From positions 62,001 to 126,000 of the forward strand of contig NZ_MKZO01000012.1 in the NCBI RefSeq assembly GCF_001941965.1: 64,000 nucleotides of DNA. Reading direction: 5' to 3'. Positions 1 through 8,483 of the stretch are shown one piece after another. Numbering within the stretch: position 1 is the stretch's first letter; each line of letters opens with the position of its first letter. Under the pieces are notes generated by a model. It was not told where the DNA came from. It made no database searches and saw nothing but the letters and a program-made list of their open reading frames with translations. This stretch comes from Pseudomonas putida (lineage in GTDB: Bacteria; Pseudomonadota; Gammaproteobacteria; Pseudomonadales; Pseudomonadaceae). Both the position numbers and the translations under genes were made by a program.

Positions 1-627
1 TTCATCGTCACCATGGTCGCCGGGTTTTTCCTCTCGCTGCCCCTGGCGCTGGCGCGGGTTTCGCGCAAGCCATGGCTGCGCTGGCCGGTGGAGTTCTACA
101 CCTACCTGTTCCGCGGGACGCCGCTGTATATCCAGTTGCTGATCTGCTACACCGGGCTCTACGGCCTGGAGGTGGTACGCGATCACGAGATGCTCGACCG
201 CTTCTTCCGCAATGCGCTGAACTGCACCCTGCTGGCCTTCGTCCTGAATACCTGCGCCTACACCGTGGAAATCTTCGCCGGGGCCATCCGCAACATTCCC
301 CATGGCGAGATCGAGGCAGCCCAGGCCTACGGCCTGCATGGCTGGAAGCTGAACCTGTTCGTGGTCCTGCCGGCGGCGCTGCGGCGTTCGCTGCCGTCCT
401 ACAGCAACGAACTGATCCTGATGCTGCACGCCACGTCGCTGGCCTTCACCGCGACCATCGCCGACATCCTCAAGGTGGCTCGCGACGCCAACGCCGCGAC
501 CTTCCTCACCTTCCAGGCCTTCGGCATCGCCGCGCTCCTGTACATGCTGCTGTCCTTTGCGCTGGTCGGGCTGTTCCGCCTGGCCGAACGACGCTGGATG
601 CGTTTTCTCGTTCCTTCCCGAGGCTGA
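1..627 (+). CDS. amino-acid ABC transporter permease, HisM/ArtM type (5' end outside window)
   Basis: Inner-membrane permease of a polar/basic amino-acid importer. The reading frame is open from base 1 (Phe-Ile-Val-Thr before the first Met at 13), so the N-terminus lies upstream. Visible are several hydrophobic segments and the EAA loop that contacts the ATPase, around the Gly-Glu-Ile-Glu-Ala-Ala-Gln-Ala-Tyr-Gly stretch near codon 103. The pairing with an ATPase 3 nt downstream and an Lrp-type regulator fits a histidine/lysine/arginine/ornithine or arginine/ornithine system. The exact substrate cannot be read from the sequence, and the binding protein and second permease must lie upstream. 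Confidence 0.9.
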   Translation, partial: FIVTMVAGFFLSLPLALARVSRKPWLRWPVEFYTYLFRGTPLYIQLLICYTGLYGLEVVRDHEMLDRFFRNALNCTLLAFVLNTCAYTVEIFAGAIRNIPHGEIEAAQAYGLHGWKLNLFVVLPAALRRSLPSYSNELILMLHATSLAFTATIADILKVARDANAATFLTFQAFGIAALLYMLLSFALVGLFRLAERRWMRFLVPSRG

Positions 628-630
628 CCC

Positions 631-1455
631 ATGACCACTTCCGCACACGCCTTGTCGATCCAACCTTCCTTCACCGCCCAACCGGTTGCCGCCGCCAACA
701 GCGCCGCGATCAAGCTGACGGTGGACGCGCTGCACAAGAGCTACGGCGATCACCAGGTGCTCAAGGGCGTCTCGCTGCAGGCGTGCAAGGGCGACGTGAT
801 CAGCCTGATCGGCGCCAGCGGCTCGGGCAAGAGCACCATGCTGCGCTGCATCAACTTCCTCGAACAACCGGAAGCCGGCGCCATCACCCTCGACGGCCAG
901 ACCATCGAGATGCGCCAGGGTCGCGGGCCGAATCCGGCACAGCTGCAGAACCTGCGCACGCGCCTGGCCATGGTCTTCCAGCACTTCAACCTGTGGAGCC
1001 ACATGACCGTGCTGGAGAACATCACCCTCGCCCCGCGCCGGGTGCTGGGGGTCAGCCAGCAGGAAGCCGAGACCCGGGCACGCACCTACCTGGACAAGGT
1101 CGGCCTGCCGGCCCGCGCCGCCGACCAGTACCCGGCCTTCCTTTCCGGCGGCCAGCAACAGCGGGTCGCCATCGCCCGGGCCCTGGCGATGGAGCCGGAG
1201 ATCATCCTGTTCGATGAACCGACGTCAGCCCTTGATCCAGAGCTTGTAGGAGAAGTCCTCAAGGTCATACAGACGCTGGCCGAGGAAGGTCGTACCATGC
1301 TCATGGTCACCCACGAGATGGGCTTTGCCCGCCAGGTGTCCAGCCAGGTGCTGTTCCTGCATCAGGGCCGGGTCGAGGAACAGGGAAGCGCGAGCATTCT
1401 CGACCAGCCGCAAAGCGAGCGCCTGCAGCAATTTCTTTCCAACCGCTTGAAGTGA
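631..1455 (+). CDS. amino-acid ABC transporter ATP-binding protein, HisP type
   Basis: Cytoplasmic ATPase that powers the neighbouring permease. It has Walker A GASGSGKST at residues 61-69, a Q-loop in MVFQHFNLWSHMTV, the signature LSGGQQQR near residue 171, Walker B IILFDEPTSALDP near 190-202 and the switch His in VTHEMGFA. HisP/ArtP/GlnQ members are usually 240-260 residues; this one (274) has about 27 extra low-complexity residues at the N-terminus. The start lies 3 nt after the permease stop, so the two are translated as one unit. HisP-type identity is firm; histidine versus arginine/ornithine is open. Confidence 0.93.
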   Translation: MTTSAHALSIQPSFTAQPVAAANSAAIKLTVDALHKSYGDHQVLKGVSLQACKGDVISLIGASGSGKSTMLRCINFLEQPEAGAITLDGQTIEMRQGRGPNPAQLQNLRTRLAMVFQHFNLWSHMTVLENITLAPRRVLGVSQQEAETRARTYLDKVGLPARAADQYPAFLSGGQQQRVAIARALAMEPEIILFDEPTSALDPELVGEVLKVIQTLAEEGRTMLMVTHEMGFARQVSSQVLFLHQGRVEEQGSASILDQPQSERLQQFLSNRLK

Positions 1456-1467
1456 AACAACGCCACC

Positions 1468-1962
1468 ATGGATACCAAGGCCAACCCGACCCACGCCACG
1501 CCGCCGCTGGACCGCATCGACGAAGCGATCATCGATGTGCTGCGGCATAACGGCCGCATCACCTACGAGAAGCTCTCGACCCTGGTGCACCTGACCCCCA
1601 GGCCCTGCCTGGAGCGGGTGCGCAAGCTGGAGCGACGTGGGGTGATTCGCGGCTACGGGGCGATCATCGATGTGCAGATGGTCTCGCCGGGGTTGTCCTT
1701 GCTGGTCCTGGTGGCGTTGTCGAACCAGAGCGGGCGTTCGGCGCAGAAGGCTTTCGAGGCGTGTGTCAGGGCTTGTCCGCAGGTGTTCGATTGCCAGCTG
1801 ATCAGCGGGCATTTCGACTACAGCCTGAGGATGCGTTGCCGGGACATGGAGCACTACCGGGTGCTGACCGAGACCTGGATGAACAACGACGAGCTGCATA
1901 TCGACAAGCTGGTGGCGCATCCGGAGCTGGCGGTGGTCAAGAACACTGCCCCGCAGCTGTAG
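1468..1962 (+). CDS. Lrp/AsnC-family transcriptional regulator
   Basis: 164-residue regulator of the feast/famine family. An N-terminal winged helix-turn-helix (about residues 22-66, ILRHNGRITYEKL-like) is followed by the RAM effector-binding domain (about 75-150). It begins 12 nt after the ATPase stop, so it is probably co-transcribed with the transporter and may sense its amino-acid substrate. No strong Shine-Dalgarno sequence precedes the ATG, in keeping with low, coupled expression. Family membership is clear from length and fold pattern; ligand and targets are unknown. Confidence 0.88.
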   Translation: MDTKANPTHATPPLDRIDEAIIDVLRHNGRITYEKLSTLVHLTPRPCLERVRKLERRGVIRGYGAIIDVQMVSPGLSLLVLVALSNQSGRSAQKAFEACVRACPQVFDCQLISGHFDYSLRMRCRDMEHYRVLTETWMNNDELHIDKLVAHPELAVVKNTAPQL

Positions 1963-1980
1963 TTTTCTGCTGCCTGTACC

Positions 1981-2054
1981 GGCCTCATCGCTGGCAAGCC
2001 AGCTCCCACAGGGTTCGCGTAACCTGTGGGAGCTGGCTTGCCAGCGATGAGGCC
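1981..2054. repeat. REP-type inverted pair
   Basis: GGCCTCATCGCTGGCAAGCC and its reverse complement lie about 20 nt apart between convergent genes. The same core recurs near 8.4, 45.9-46.1, 55.1 and 59.5 kb. The paired arms would fold into a long hairpin, so it may also end transcription from both sides. Confidence 0.9.
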
Positions 2055-2061
2055 ATCTGCA

Positions 2062-3765
2062 TCACAGCACTCCTAAAGCCTTCACCCGCCATTCCCTGGG
2101 CTGCTGGAACCGCTCCACCCACTCCACCACCTGCCAGGCCGGCATCGGCCGGGAAATCCCGTAGCCCTGGGCAATATCGCAGCCCAGGTCCATCAGCAGT
2201 TCGCCATGGGCCACGGTTTCCACACCCTCGGCAATCACCTGGCGGTCGAACTCCCGGGCCAGGCCGATCACCGCGCGGGTCAAAGCCAGGTCATCCTGGT
2301 CGTGGAGGATGTCCTGGATAAACGACTTGTCGATCTTCATGGTCTGGGTCGGCAGGCGCTTGAGGTAACTCAGCGATGAATACCCGGTGCCGAAATCATC
2401 CAGCGAGAAACGCACACCCAGGCGCTGGCAGGCTTCCAGGCAATCACTGACCCGCTGCAGGTTCTCGATCGCCACCGACTCGACGATCTCCAGGTCGAGC
2501 ATCTGCGGCGCCACCGCTTCATGCCGCGCGAGCAAGCGCTGCAAGCGCACGACGAAATCATCACGCTGGAAATGCCGCGCCGCGATATTCACGCTCACCG
2601 GCCAGTAGCAGCCCAGTGCCTGCCATTGCTGCATCTGCGCCAGGGCGCGGTCGATGACCCATTCGCCAATATCGACGATCAGGTCGGTACGCTCCACCAG
2701 CGGCAGGAAATCCCCCGGCGGCACCACGCCGCGCAGCGGGTGATTCCAGCGCAGCAACGCCTCGAATCCGACCACCGCGCCGCTGCGCATATTGACCTTG
2801 GGCTGGTAGTACAACGACAGGTCGCCATGCTGCAGGGCGTGCCGCACCTGCTCGACGGTCTGGTGGTTGGCCTTGACCTCCTTGTCCAGCGACACATCGA
2901 ACAGCTGGTAGCGATTGCGCCCGCGCTGCTTGGCCAGGTACATGGCCTGGTCGGCATGCCGCAGCAAAGTGTCGGCGTCGTCGTTGTCGTGGGGGAAACG
3001 GGTCACGCCCATGCTGGCGCTGACGCTGATGGAGCGCCCGCGGATCACGCAGGGCACGGCCAGGGCGCGAAGGACCTGCTCGAGGGTGTCCTGCAGGCAC
3101 GGCGGCCCCTGGAGGTCGCCGAGGATCAGCACGAACTCGTCACCGGACAAACGCGCCAGGACGTCGCCGACACCAAGAAAACGCTTCAGGCGCCGCGCCA
3201 TTTCCACCAGCAACAGGTCGCCGCTGTCATGACCATAACCGTCGTTGACCGCCTTGAAGCCGTCGAGGTCGAGCATGCACACCGCCAGCGAGCCATGTGC
3301 CGCGCGGGCACGCAGGAGCATCTCTTCAAGCAGCTCGCCGATGCAGGAACGATTGGGCAGGCCAGTGAGCGGGTCGTGCCCCACCCGCCATTCCAGGGTG
3401 TGCATCATCTGCCGCTTGTGGGTGACATCGAAACGGATCGAGGCGTACTTGCGCAGCTCGCCGGTGTCGCGGTCGAACAGCGGCACGATGGTGCTGTCGA
3501 CCCAGAACAGCGAGCCGTCCTTGGACCGGTTGCACAGCTCGCCTTTCCACACCTGGCCGCCGGTCAGGGCCTGCCACATTTCCCGGAACAGCTCCGGGCC
3601 ATGCTGGCCTGAATTGAGCAGGCGATGGTCGGCGCCCAGCAGTTCCTCGCGGCTATAGCCGGAGATGGCGCAGAACTGGTCATTGACGTAGGTGATACGC
3701 CCGTCAAGGTCGGTCTCGGAGAAGATCGCGGCCGCATCGACGGCGGTGCGGTAGCCCTCACCCAT
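2062..3765 (-). CDS. PAS-GGDEF-EAL cyclic-di-GMP turnover protein
   Basis: 567 residues from the preferred ATG at 3765; an in-frame extension to 3903 would add 46 Cys/Arg-rich residues that look non-coding. Domains in order: PAS (about 8-110, YVNDQFCAISGYSREELLG), GGDEF (about 150-305) and EAL (about 320-560). The diguanylate cyclase signature reads RLSGDEF, with Ser in place of the first Gly, so cyclase activity is uncertain. The phosphodiesterase signatures EALLRW and DDFGTGYSSL are intact. There is no signal peptide or membrane segment from this start, so it is probably cytoplasmic, sensing through PAS. The gene is a stand-alone unit divergent from an XRE regulator. Confidence 0.92.
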   Translation of the reverse strand: MGEGYRTAVDAAAIFSETDLDGRITYVNDQFCAISGYSREELLGADHRLLNSGQHGPELFREMWQALTGGQVWKGELCNRSKDGSLFWVDSTIVPLFDRDTGELRKYASIRFDVTHKRQMMHTLEWRVGHDPLTGLPNRSCIGELLEEMLLRARAAHGSLAVCMLDLDGFKAVNDGYGHDSGDLLLVEMARRLKRFLGVGDVLARLSGDEFVLILGDLQGPPCLQDTLEQVLRALAVPCVIRGRSISVSASMGVTRFPHDNDDADTLLRHADQAMYLAKQRGRNRYQLFDVSLDKEVKANHQTVEQVRHALQHGDLSLYYQPKVNMRSGAVVGFEALLRWNHPLRGVVPPGDFLPLVERTDLIVDIGEWVIDRALAQMQQWQALGCYWPVSVNIAARHFQRDDFVVRLQRLLARHEAVAPQMLDLEIVESVAIENLQRVSDCLEACQRLGVRFSLDDFGTGYSSLSYLKRLPTQTMKIDKSFIQDILHDQDDLALTRAVIGLAREFDRQVIAEGVETVAHGELLMDLGCDIAQGYGISRPMPAWQVVEWVERFQQPREWRVKALGVL

Positions 3766-4008
3766 GGGCCACCCCGACGGAGAATGTCTGCTGCACAGCA
3801 GTGATTGGCAACTTGGGACGCACGATAGAGCTCCATGAGCCGCAGTAAAGATACGGGTTGTTCTCACCGAAACCCGCTGCGGGAAAACCTGTCCAGGGCA
3901 CAAATTCTACGAGAAGCATCACCTTTTGCAATCCAAGGTGATGGCAGCGGAGGTTGTCCTTTAAAATAATTTGTCGTTAAGTTCTTGATTCTAAAAGGGA
4001 ATTGAGCG

Positions 4009-4323
4009 ATGGAAATTTCAAGTTTGGGGTCAGCCATCCGACGCTATCGCAAGGTCGCGGGGCTCACCCAGGCGGAGTTGGGGGAGCGTGCCGGTTTCGA
4101 CCCCAAGACCATAAGCCGCTTTGAAACCGGTACCTACACCCCCAGCGTCGAAGCCCTCGTCATCTTTGCCCGAATCCTGGGCGTCAGACTCACCGCCTTT
4201 TTTACCGAACTCGATAGCGAAGAAGAACAACGCGCCTATCTGTTCGGTGTCATCCACAAAGCCCCGCGTCAGGACCTGAGCAAGCTGATCGCCGCCGTCG
4301 ATCAGGCACTCGCCGATTCCTGA
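4009..4323 (+). CDS. XRE-family helix-turn-helix regulator
   Basis: 104-residue protein with a single Cro/C1-type helix-turn-helix near residues 8-62 (LTQAELGERAGFDPKTISRFE, then PSVEALVIFARILGV). The C-terminal 40 residues are charged and helical and probably dimerise. AAGGGA lies about 9 nt before the ATG. It sits alone between a divergent cyclic-di-GMP gene and the symporter cluster, with no toxin partner next to it, so an antitoxin role is not supported. Target genes are unknown. Confidence 0.85.
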   Translation: MEISSLGSAIRRYRKVAGLTQAELGERAGFDPKTISRFETGTYTPSVEALVIFARILGVRLTAFFTELDSEEEQRAYLFGVIHKAPRQDLSKLIAAVDQALADS

Positions 4324-4381
4324 AGGCAGGCTGCGCGACAGAATGGTTCGCGACGTACAAGCGCAATATCAATATGATATT

Positions 4382-4396
4382 ACTGGTCTGACCGGT
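4382..4396. promoter_or_regulatory. GntR/FCD-type operator 1 of the symporter gene
   Basis: ACTGGTCTGACCGGT is a 15-bp near-perfect palindrome (one mismatch) of the TGGT-n-n/n-ACCA type bound by FadR/PdhR-like regulators. It lies upstream of the candidate -35. Two such regulators are encoded downstream. Confidence 0.6.
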
Positions 4397-4419
4397 AAAA
4401 CCAATTGTCGCCTACCCTC

Positions 4420-4449
4420 TTGCGAAAGCGAAAATCCGGTGCGTATAGT
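4420..4449 (+). promoter_or_regulatory. candidate sigma-70 promoter of the symporter gene
   Basis: TTGCGA (4420-4425) and TATAGT (4444-4449) are separated by 18 nt and lie between the two operator-like palindromes. Transcription would start near 4456, leaving an untranslated leader of about 90 nt. Confidence 0.5.
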
Positions 4450-4466
4450 GGCCGCGCACTGGACAT

Positions 4467-4479
4467 ACCGGTAAGACCA
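4467..4479. promoter_or_regulatory. GntR/FCD-type operator 2 of the symporter gene
   Basis: ACCGGTAAGACCA resembles the PdhR box TTGGTAAGACCAA. It lies just downstream of the inferred transcription start, a position that usually gives repression. Confidence 0.55.
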
Positions 4480-4544
4480 CAATAATTAAGTCCGACGCGC
4501 CATCCTCGTCATGGCAGCCAGGACACCGATCAGAGATCCCTCCC

Positions 4545-5849
4545 ATGCTCAAATGGTGCTCGCGTTCGATCTTTCTCCAAGTAGTGCTCGGCCTGATGCT
4601 CGGCATCGCCTGTGGCCTGAGCTTCCCCGACCTCTCCCTGCAACTCAAACCCCTCGGTGACGGTTTCATCAAGCTGATCAAGATGCTGATCGGCCTGATC
4701 GTGTTCTGCGTGGTGGTCAGCGGCATTTCCGGTGCCGGCGACCTGAAGAAAGTCGGGCGCATCGGCCTGAAATCGGTGGTCTATTTCGAAATCCTCACCA
4801 CCATCGCCCTGGTCCTCGGCCTGGTGCTGGCCTTCAGCACCGGCATCGGCAGCGGCGCCAACATCCATCTGGACCAGCTCTCGGCCACCGACGCCGGCGC
4901 CCTTGCCGAGCGTGGCCAGCATATCCACAGCACCACCGCGTTCCTCATGGACCTGATCCCGACCTCGGTGATCGGTGCCTTCGCCGACAACAACATCCTT
5001 CAGGTCCTGGTGTTCTCGGTACTGTTCGGCAGTGCGCTGAACCTGGTGGGCGAATCGGCCTCGGGCATCTCGCGGCTGATCAACGAACTGAGCCACATCA
5101 TCTTCCGCATCATGGGCATGATCGTGCGCCTGGCACCGATCGGCGTGTTTGGCGCCATCGCCTTCACCACCAGCAAGTACGGCCTGGACTCCCTGCAGCA
5201 CCTGGGCGGCCTGGTGGCGCTGTTCTACCTGACCTGCGCCGGCTTCGTCCTGCTGATCCTCGGCGTGGTGATGCGCGTGTCCGGCCTGAAGATGCTGCCG
5301 TTCCTCAAATACCTGCGCGAAGAGCTGACCATCGTCCTCGGCACCGCCTCCTCCGACGCCGTGCTGCCGCAGATCATGCGCAAGCTGGAACACCTGGGCA
5401 TCGGCAGCTCCACCGTGGGCCTGGTGATCCCGACCGGCTACTCGTTCAACCTCGACGGCTTCTCCATCTACCTGACCCTGGCCATCGTCTTTATCGCCAA
5501 CGCCACCGGCACTCCGCTGGCGATGACCGACCTGCTGACCATCCTCCTGGTGTCGCTGGTCACCTCCAAGGGCGCCCACGGCATCCCCGGCTCGGCGCTG
5601 GTGATCCTCGCCGCCACCCTGACCGCGATCCCGGCGATCCCGGTGGTGGGCCTGGTGCTGGTGCTGGCGGTGGACTGGTTCATGGGCATCGGCCGCGCGC
5701 TGACCAACCTGATCGGCAACTGCGTGGCCACCGTGGCCATCGCCCGCTGGGAGAAGGACATCGACCTGGAGCGCGCCAACAACGTGCTCGAGGGCAAGCA
5801 GGGTTATAACTTCCAGCCGCGCAAGACGGCCCATCAGCAAGACTTCTAA
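4545..5849 (+). CDS. dicarboxylate/amino acid:cation symporter (DAACS, DctA-like)
   Basis: 434-residue inner-membrane sodium- or proton-coupled importer. It shows the eight-helix DAACS pattern with the two re-entrant hairpin signatures: a serine-rich tip reading ASSDAVLPQ and the NLDG substrate motif in GYSFNLDGFS. Length matches the usual 430-450. The closest family assignment by reading is C4-dicarboxylate transport (DctA), but glutamate/aspartate transport is possible. Two FCD-type GntR regulators follow, and operator-like palindromes flank the promoter, so control appears to be by ligand-responsive repressors; no RpoN site was seen. No convincing Shine-Dalgarno precedes the ATG. Confidence 0.88.
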   Translation: MLKWCSRSIFLQVVLGLMLGIACGLSFPDLSLQLKPLGDGFIKLIKMLIGLIVFCVVVSGISGAGDLKKVGRIGLKSVVYFEILTTIALVLGLVLAFSTGIGSGANIHLDQLSATDAGALAERGQHIHSTTAFLMDLIPTSVIGAFADNNILQVLVFSVLFGSALNLVGESASGISRLINELSHIIFRIMGMIVRLAPIGVFGAIAFTTSKYGLDSLQHLGGLVALFYLTCAGFVLLILGVVMRVSGLKMLPFLKYLREELTIVLGTASSDAVLPQIMRKLEHLGIGSSTVGLVIPTGYSFNLDGFSIYLTLAIVFIANATGTPLAMTDLLTILLVSLVTSKGAHGIPGSALVILAATLTAIPAIPVVGLVLVLAVDWFMGIGRALTNLIGNCVATVAIARWEKDIDLERANNVLEGKQGYNFQPRKTAHQQDF

Positions 5850-5878
5850 AGCATGACCGATATCTCCTGGAGCGACCT

Positions 5879-6586
5879 GTGATCACCTCATCGACCGTCG
5901 TCAACGCAGTCGTCGACAAACTGCGCAAGGCCCTGGCCCGAGGCCAGTGGCGCTCCGGCGAGATGCTGCCGGGGCAACGCGAACTGGCCGAGCAACTGGG
6001 CATCAGCCGGCCCAGCCTGCGCGAAGCGGTAACCGTGCTGGAAACCCTTGGCCTGGTGCGTTCCATGCCGGGCAAGGGGGTGCTGGTGCTCGACCCCGAC
6101 ACGGCGGAACCGACCCTGGTCCCCGCCTCGTCGGTGGCCGAAGCCAGCCTCGAGGATGTGCTGCAACTGCGCTACACCCTCGAGCCGTTCATCGTCGGGC
6201 TGGTGGCCCAGTCCATCAACAGCAGCGAGACCGGGCAGTTGCGCCTGACCCTGATGGACATGCGCGAAGCCCTCGACGCCGACGACGCCGAAGCCGGGGT
6301 CAGTGCCTATATCGCCTTCCACGAGGCGCTGTTCGCCCTGACCTCCAACCCGATCTTCCAGAGCGTGGTGCAGCAGACCAGCAACGCCCTCAAGCAGAGC
6401 GCGCAGGTCCTGCGCAAATCACCGGAGCACCTGGCGGCGCGGCTGGCGGAAAACGAAGCGGTGGTGCGTGCCATCCGCAACAAGGACAGCGCCCAGGCCA
6501 GCGCGCAGATGCGCCGGCACATCCTCGAGGAAGGCCGGCGCATGGGTATCGAACTGAACGTCCCGGACGAACAGCCGGGTCACTGA
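5879..6586 (+). CDS. FadR-subfamily (FCD) GntR regulator, first copy
   Basis: 235-residue regulator starting at GTG 5879, with GGAG 6-10 nt upstream. The winged helix-turn-helix (about 25-70, including LPGQRELAEQLGISRPSLRE) is followed by an all-helical FCD ligand domain. Members bind palindromes with GT and AC cores and are released by small organic acids. It lies 29 nt after the symporter gene and probably governs it through the palindromes at 4382 and 4467. The natural ligand is likely the transported acid (inference). Confidence 0.87.
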   Translation: MITSSTVVNAVVDKLRKALARGQWRSGEMLPGQRELAEQLGISRPSLREAVTVLETLGLVRSMPGKGVLVLDPDTAEPTLVPASSVAEASLEDVLQLRYTLEPFIVGLVAQSINSSETGQLRLTLMDMREALDADDAEAGVSAYIAFHEALFALTSNPIFQSVVQQTSNALKQSAQVLRKSPEHLAARLAENEAVVRAIRNKDSAQASAQMRRHILEEGRRMGIELNVPDEQPGH

Positions 6587-6602
6587 CCACAGGAGAGCGA
6601 AG

Positions 6603-7265
6603 ATGAACACCTCCCTGCCCTTCCTCATGGCCGGCGGCGGGCGCCGGATGTCCGCGGAAGAGATTTATCCGCAGCTGTTCGACGCCATCCTCGAACAGCG
6701 CCTGAGCCCAGGCACGCCGTTGACCGAACTGGCCCTTGGCGAGGCATTCGGGGTCAGTCGCACGGTGATTCGCCGGGTGCTGGGACGCTTGTCGGACCAG
6801 CAGGTGATCGTCCAGCGCCCGGCCCATACCGCGCGCCTGGCGGCGCCGGACCCGGAGCAGGCACGACAGGTGCTGAGTGCACGGCGCCTGGCCGAAACTA
6901 CCCTGATCGAACTGGCCGCGCAACGCTCGCGGCCGGGGCAACTGCGCCAGTTGCGCGACCTGATCGCCCGCGAGCGCCTGAGCCACGAACAGGGCCAGCG
7001 CTGCACGGCGATCCGCCTTGGCGGCGAGTTCCACCTGAAGCTTGCGGAAATCGCCGACAACGCGCCGCTGACGCGCTTTCTCAACGGCCTGGTGCCGATG
7101 ACCTCGCTGATCATCGCCAAGTACGAGCAGCACGGTTGCGAGCATTGCGCCTGGGAGGAACATGCGGCGCTGGTGGATGCGCTGGAGGACGGTGACAGCG
7201 AGGCCGCGCTGCGGTTGATGCACCTGCATCTGGACCGCATCGAGGCCAAGCTGGACCTGGATTAA
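6603..7265 (+). CDS. FadR-subfamily (FCD) GntR regulator, second copy
   Basis: 220-residue GntR regulator preceded by AGGAG. The helix-turn-helix is near residues 37-75 (LTELALGEAFGVSRTVIRRVL), followed by a helical FCD domain with His residues in EFHLKL and HLHLD that commonly bind a metal. It is only 16 nt from the previous regulator and so co-transcribed, but the two differ clearly in sequence. Having two FCD regulators for one transporter is unusual; one may act on a distant pathway. The stop overlaps the convergent neighbour by 4 nt. Confidence 0.86.
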   Translation: MNTSLPFLMAGGGRRMSAEEIYPQLFDAILEQRLSPGTPLTELALGEAFGVSRTVIRRVLGRLSDQQVIVQRPAHTARLAAPDPEQARQVLSARRLAETTLIELAAQRSRPGQLRQLRDLIARERLSHEQGQRCTAIRLGGEFHLKLAEIADNAPLTRFLNGLVPMTSLIIAKYEQHGCEHCAWEEHAALVDALEDGDSEAALRLMHLHLDRIEAKLDLD

Positions 7266-8311
7266 GTACGCTTCGCCGGGTTGCTGTGGTTGGACCAGTC
7301 CACCAGCAGGCTGTAGCCCACCGCCAGCAGGGTTGGCCCGATGAACAGGCCGATGAAGCCGAAGGCCAGCAACCCGCCGAACACCCCGAGCAGCACGATC
7401 ACCAGCGGCAGGTCGCCGCCGCGGCTGATCAGGTAAGGCTTGAGCACGTTGTCCACGCCGCTGATGACGAAGGTGCCCCAGATCCCGAGGAACACCGCCA
7501 TGCCGTATTCGCCCTGCCAGGCCAGCCAGGCGGTGGCGGGAATCCAGGCCAGCGGCGGGCCCATGGGGATCAGGCTGAGCATGAAGGTCACCAGACCCAG
7601 CACCAGCGCCCCCGGCACCCCGGCGATCAGGAAGCCGATCAGCGCCAGCAGGCCCTGGGCGGCGGCGGTGCCGATCACCCCGTTGACCACCCGCTGTACG
7701 GTGCCGGCAACCAGCCCCAGGTAGTAGGCGCCACGATCATCGACCAGGCGTTCCAGCAGGCGCAGGACAAAGCCCGACAGGCGTGGCCCGTCCCTGTAGA
7801 AGAAGAACACGAAGACCAGGCTGAGAATCAGCTCGACGATCCCGCTGCCGATCTGTGCACTGCGGGCAAGCAGCCAGTTGCCGACCTGGCCCAGGTACGG
7901 CTTGACCGTGGTCAGCAGCGCCGCGCCCTGCTGGTCAAGGGTGTTCCAGTAGCTCACCAGACGCTCGCCGATGAAGGGCACGCTGCCCAGCCAGGCGGGT
8001 GCGTCCGGCAGGCCGTCGACCTGCACGTCGCGGATGAAGGCGGTGGCGTCGCGGACATGGTCGGCGAGGTTGAACCCAAGCCAGACCAGGGGCAAGGCCA
8101 CCAGCAGCAGCCACAGGGTAGTCAGCAAGCTCGCCGCGAGGGTTTCGCGCCCGCCGCACCAACGCGTCACCAGGCGCATCAGCGGCCAACTGGCGAAGGC
8201 CAGGATCGCGCCCCAGAGCAGCGCGGAAATGAACGGCGCCATGACCCACAGGGCGGCCCCGAGCAGGGCCAGCAAGAGGATCTGCACCAATAGGCGGTCG
8301 TTGTTGAGCAT
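7262..8311 (-). CDS. AI-2E transporter family (PerM/UPF0118) membrane protein
   Basis: 349 residues from ATG 8311, chosen because GAGAGG lies 4-10 nt upstream; a longer start at 8332 adds 7 residues. About seven to eight hydrophobic segments are visible, with the family's typical long soluble stretch between the third and fourth (around residues 85-140) and the Gly/Pro-rich C-terminal half (PMGPPLAWIPATAWL, then GGDLPLVIVLLGVFGG). Members are inner-membrane exporters or permeases; the AI-2 name comes from E. coli TqsA and cannot be transferred to this protein. It is a single-gene unit. Confidence 0.88.
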   Translation of the reverse strand: MLNNDRLLVQILLLALLGAALWVMAPFISALLWGAILAFASWPLMRLVTRWCGGRETLAASLLTTLWLLLVALPLVWLGFNLADHVRDATAFIRDVQVDGLPDAPAWLGSVPFIGERLVSYWNTLDQQGAALLTTVKPYLGQVGNWLLARSAQIGSGIVELILSLVFVFFFYRDGPRLSGFVLRLLERLVDDRGAYYLGLVAGTVQRVVNGVIGTAAAQGLLALIGFLIAGVPGALVLGLVTFMLSLIPMGPPLAWIPATAWLAWQGEYGMAVFLGIWGTFVISGVDNVLKPYLISRGGDLPLVIVLLGVFGGLLAFGFIGLFIGPTLLAVGYSLLVDWSNHSNPAKRT

Positions 8312-8359
8312 GATGCCTCTCTCATGGAACACAGATAAATCTTCGATTTGACGCAGGCC

Positions 8360-8450
8360 CCTGTGGGAGCTGGCTTGCCAGCGATGGCGTCAGATCAGAC
8401 AACTCCTTTGCCAGCTAGGGCCTCATCGCTGGCAAGCCAGCTCCCACAGG
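8360..8450. repeat. REP-type inverted pair
   Basis: CCTGTGGGAGCTGGCTTGCC at 8360 and its complement ending at 8450 flank a 30-nt unique spacer. They fill most of the gap between two genes on the minus strand. Confidence 0.88.
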
Positions 8451-8483
8451 GTTATTGGCAAGCCCGAATGGGGCGATCACCTG

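Noticed and set aside
3766..3903. Longer start of the PAS-GGDEF-EAL protein
   Set aside because: The added 46 residues are Cys/Arg/Ser-rich, unlike a signal or membrane segment, and the PAS domain starts right after Met47.
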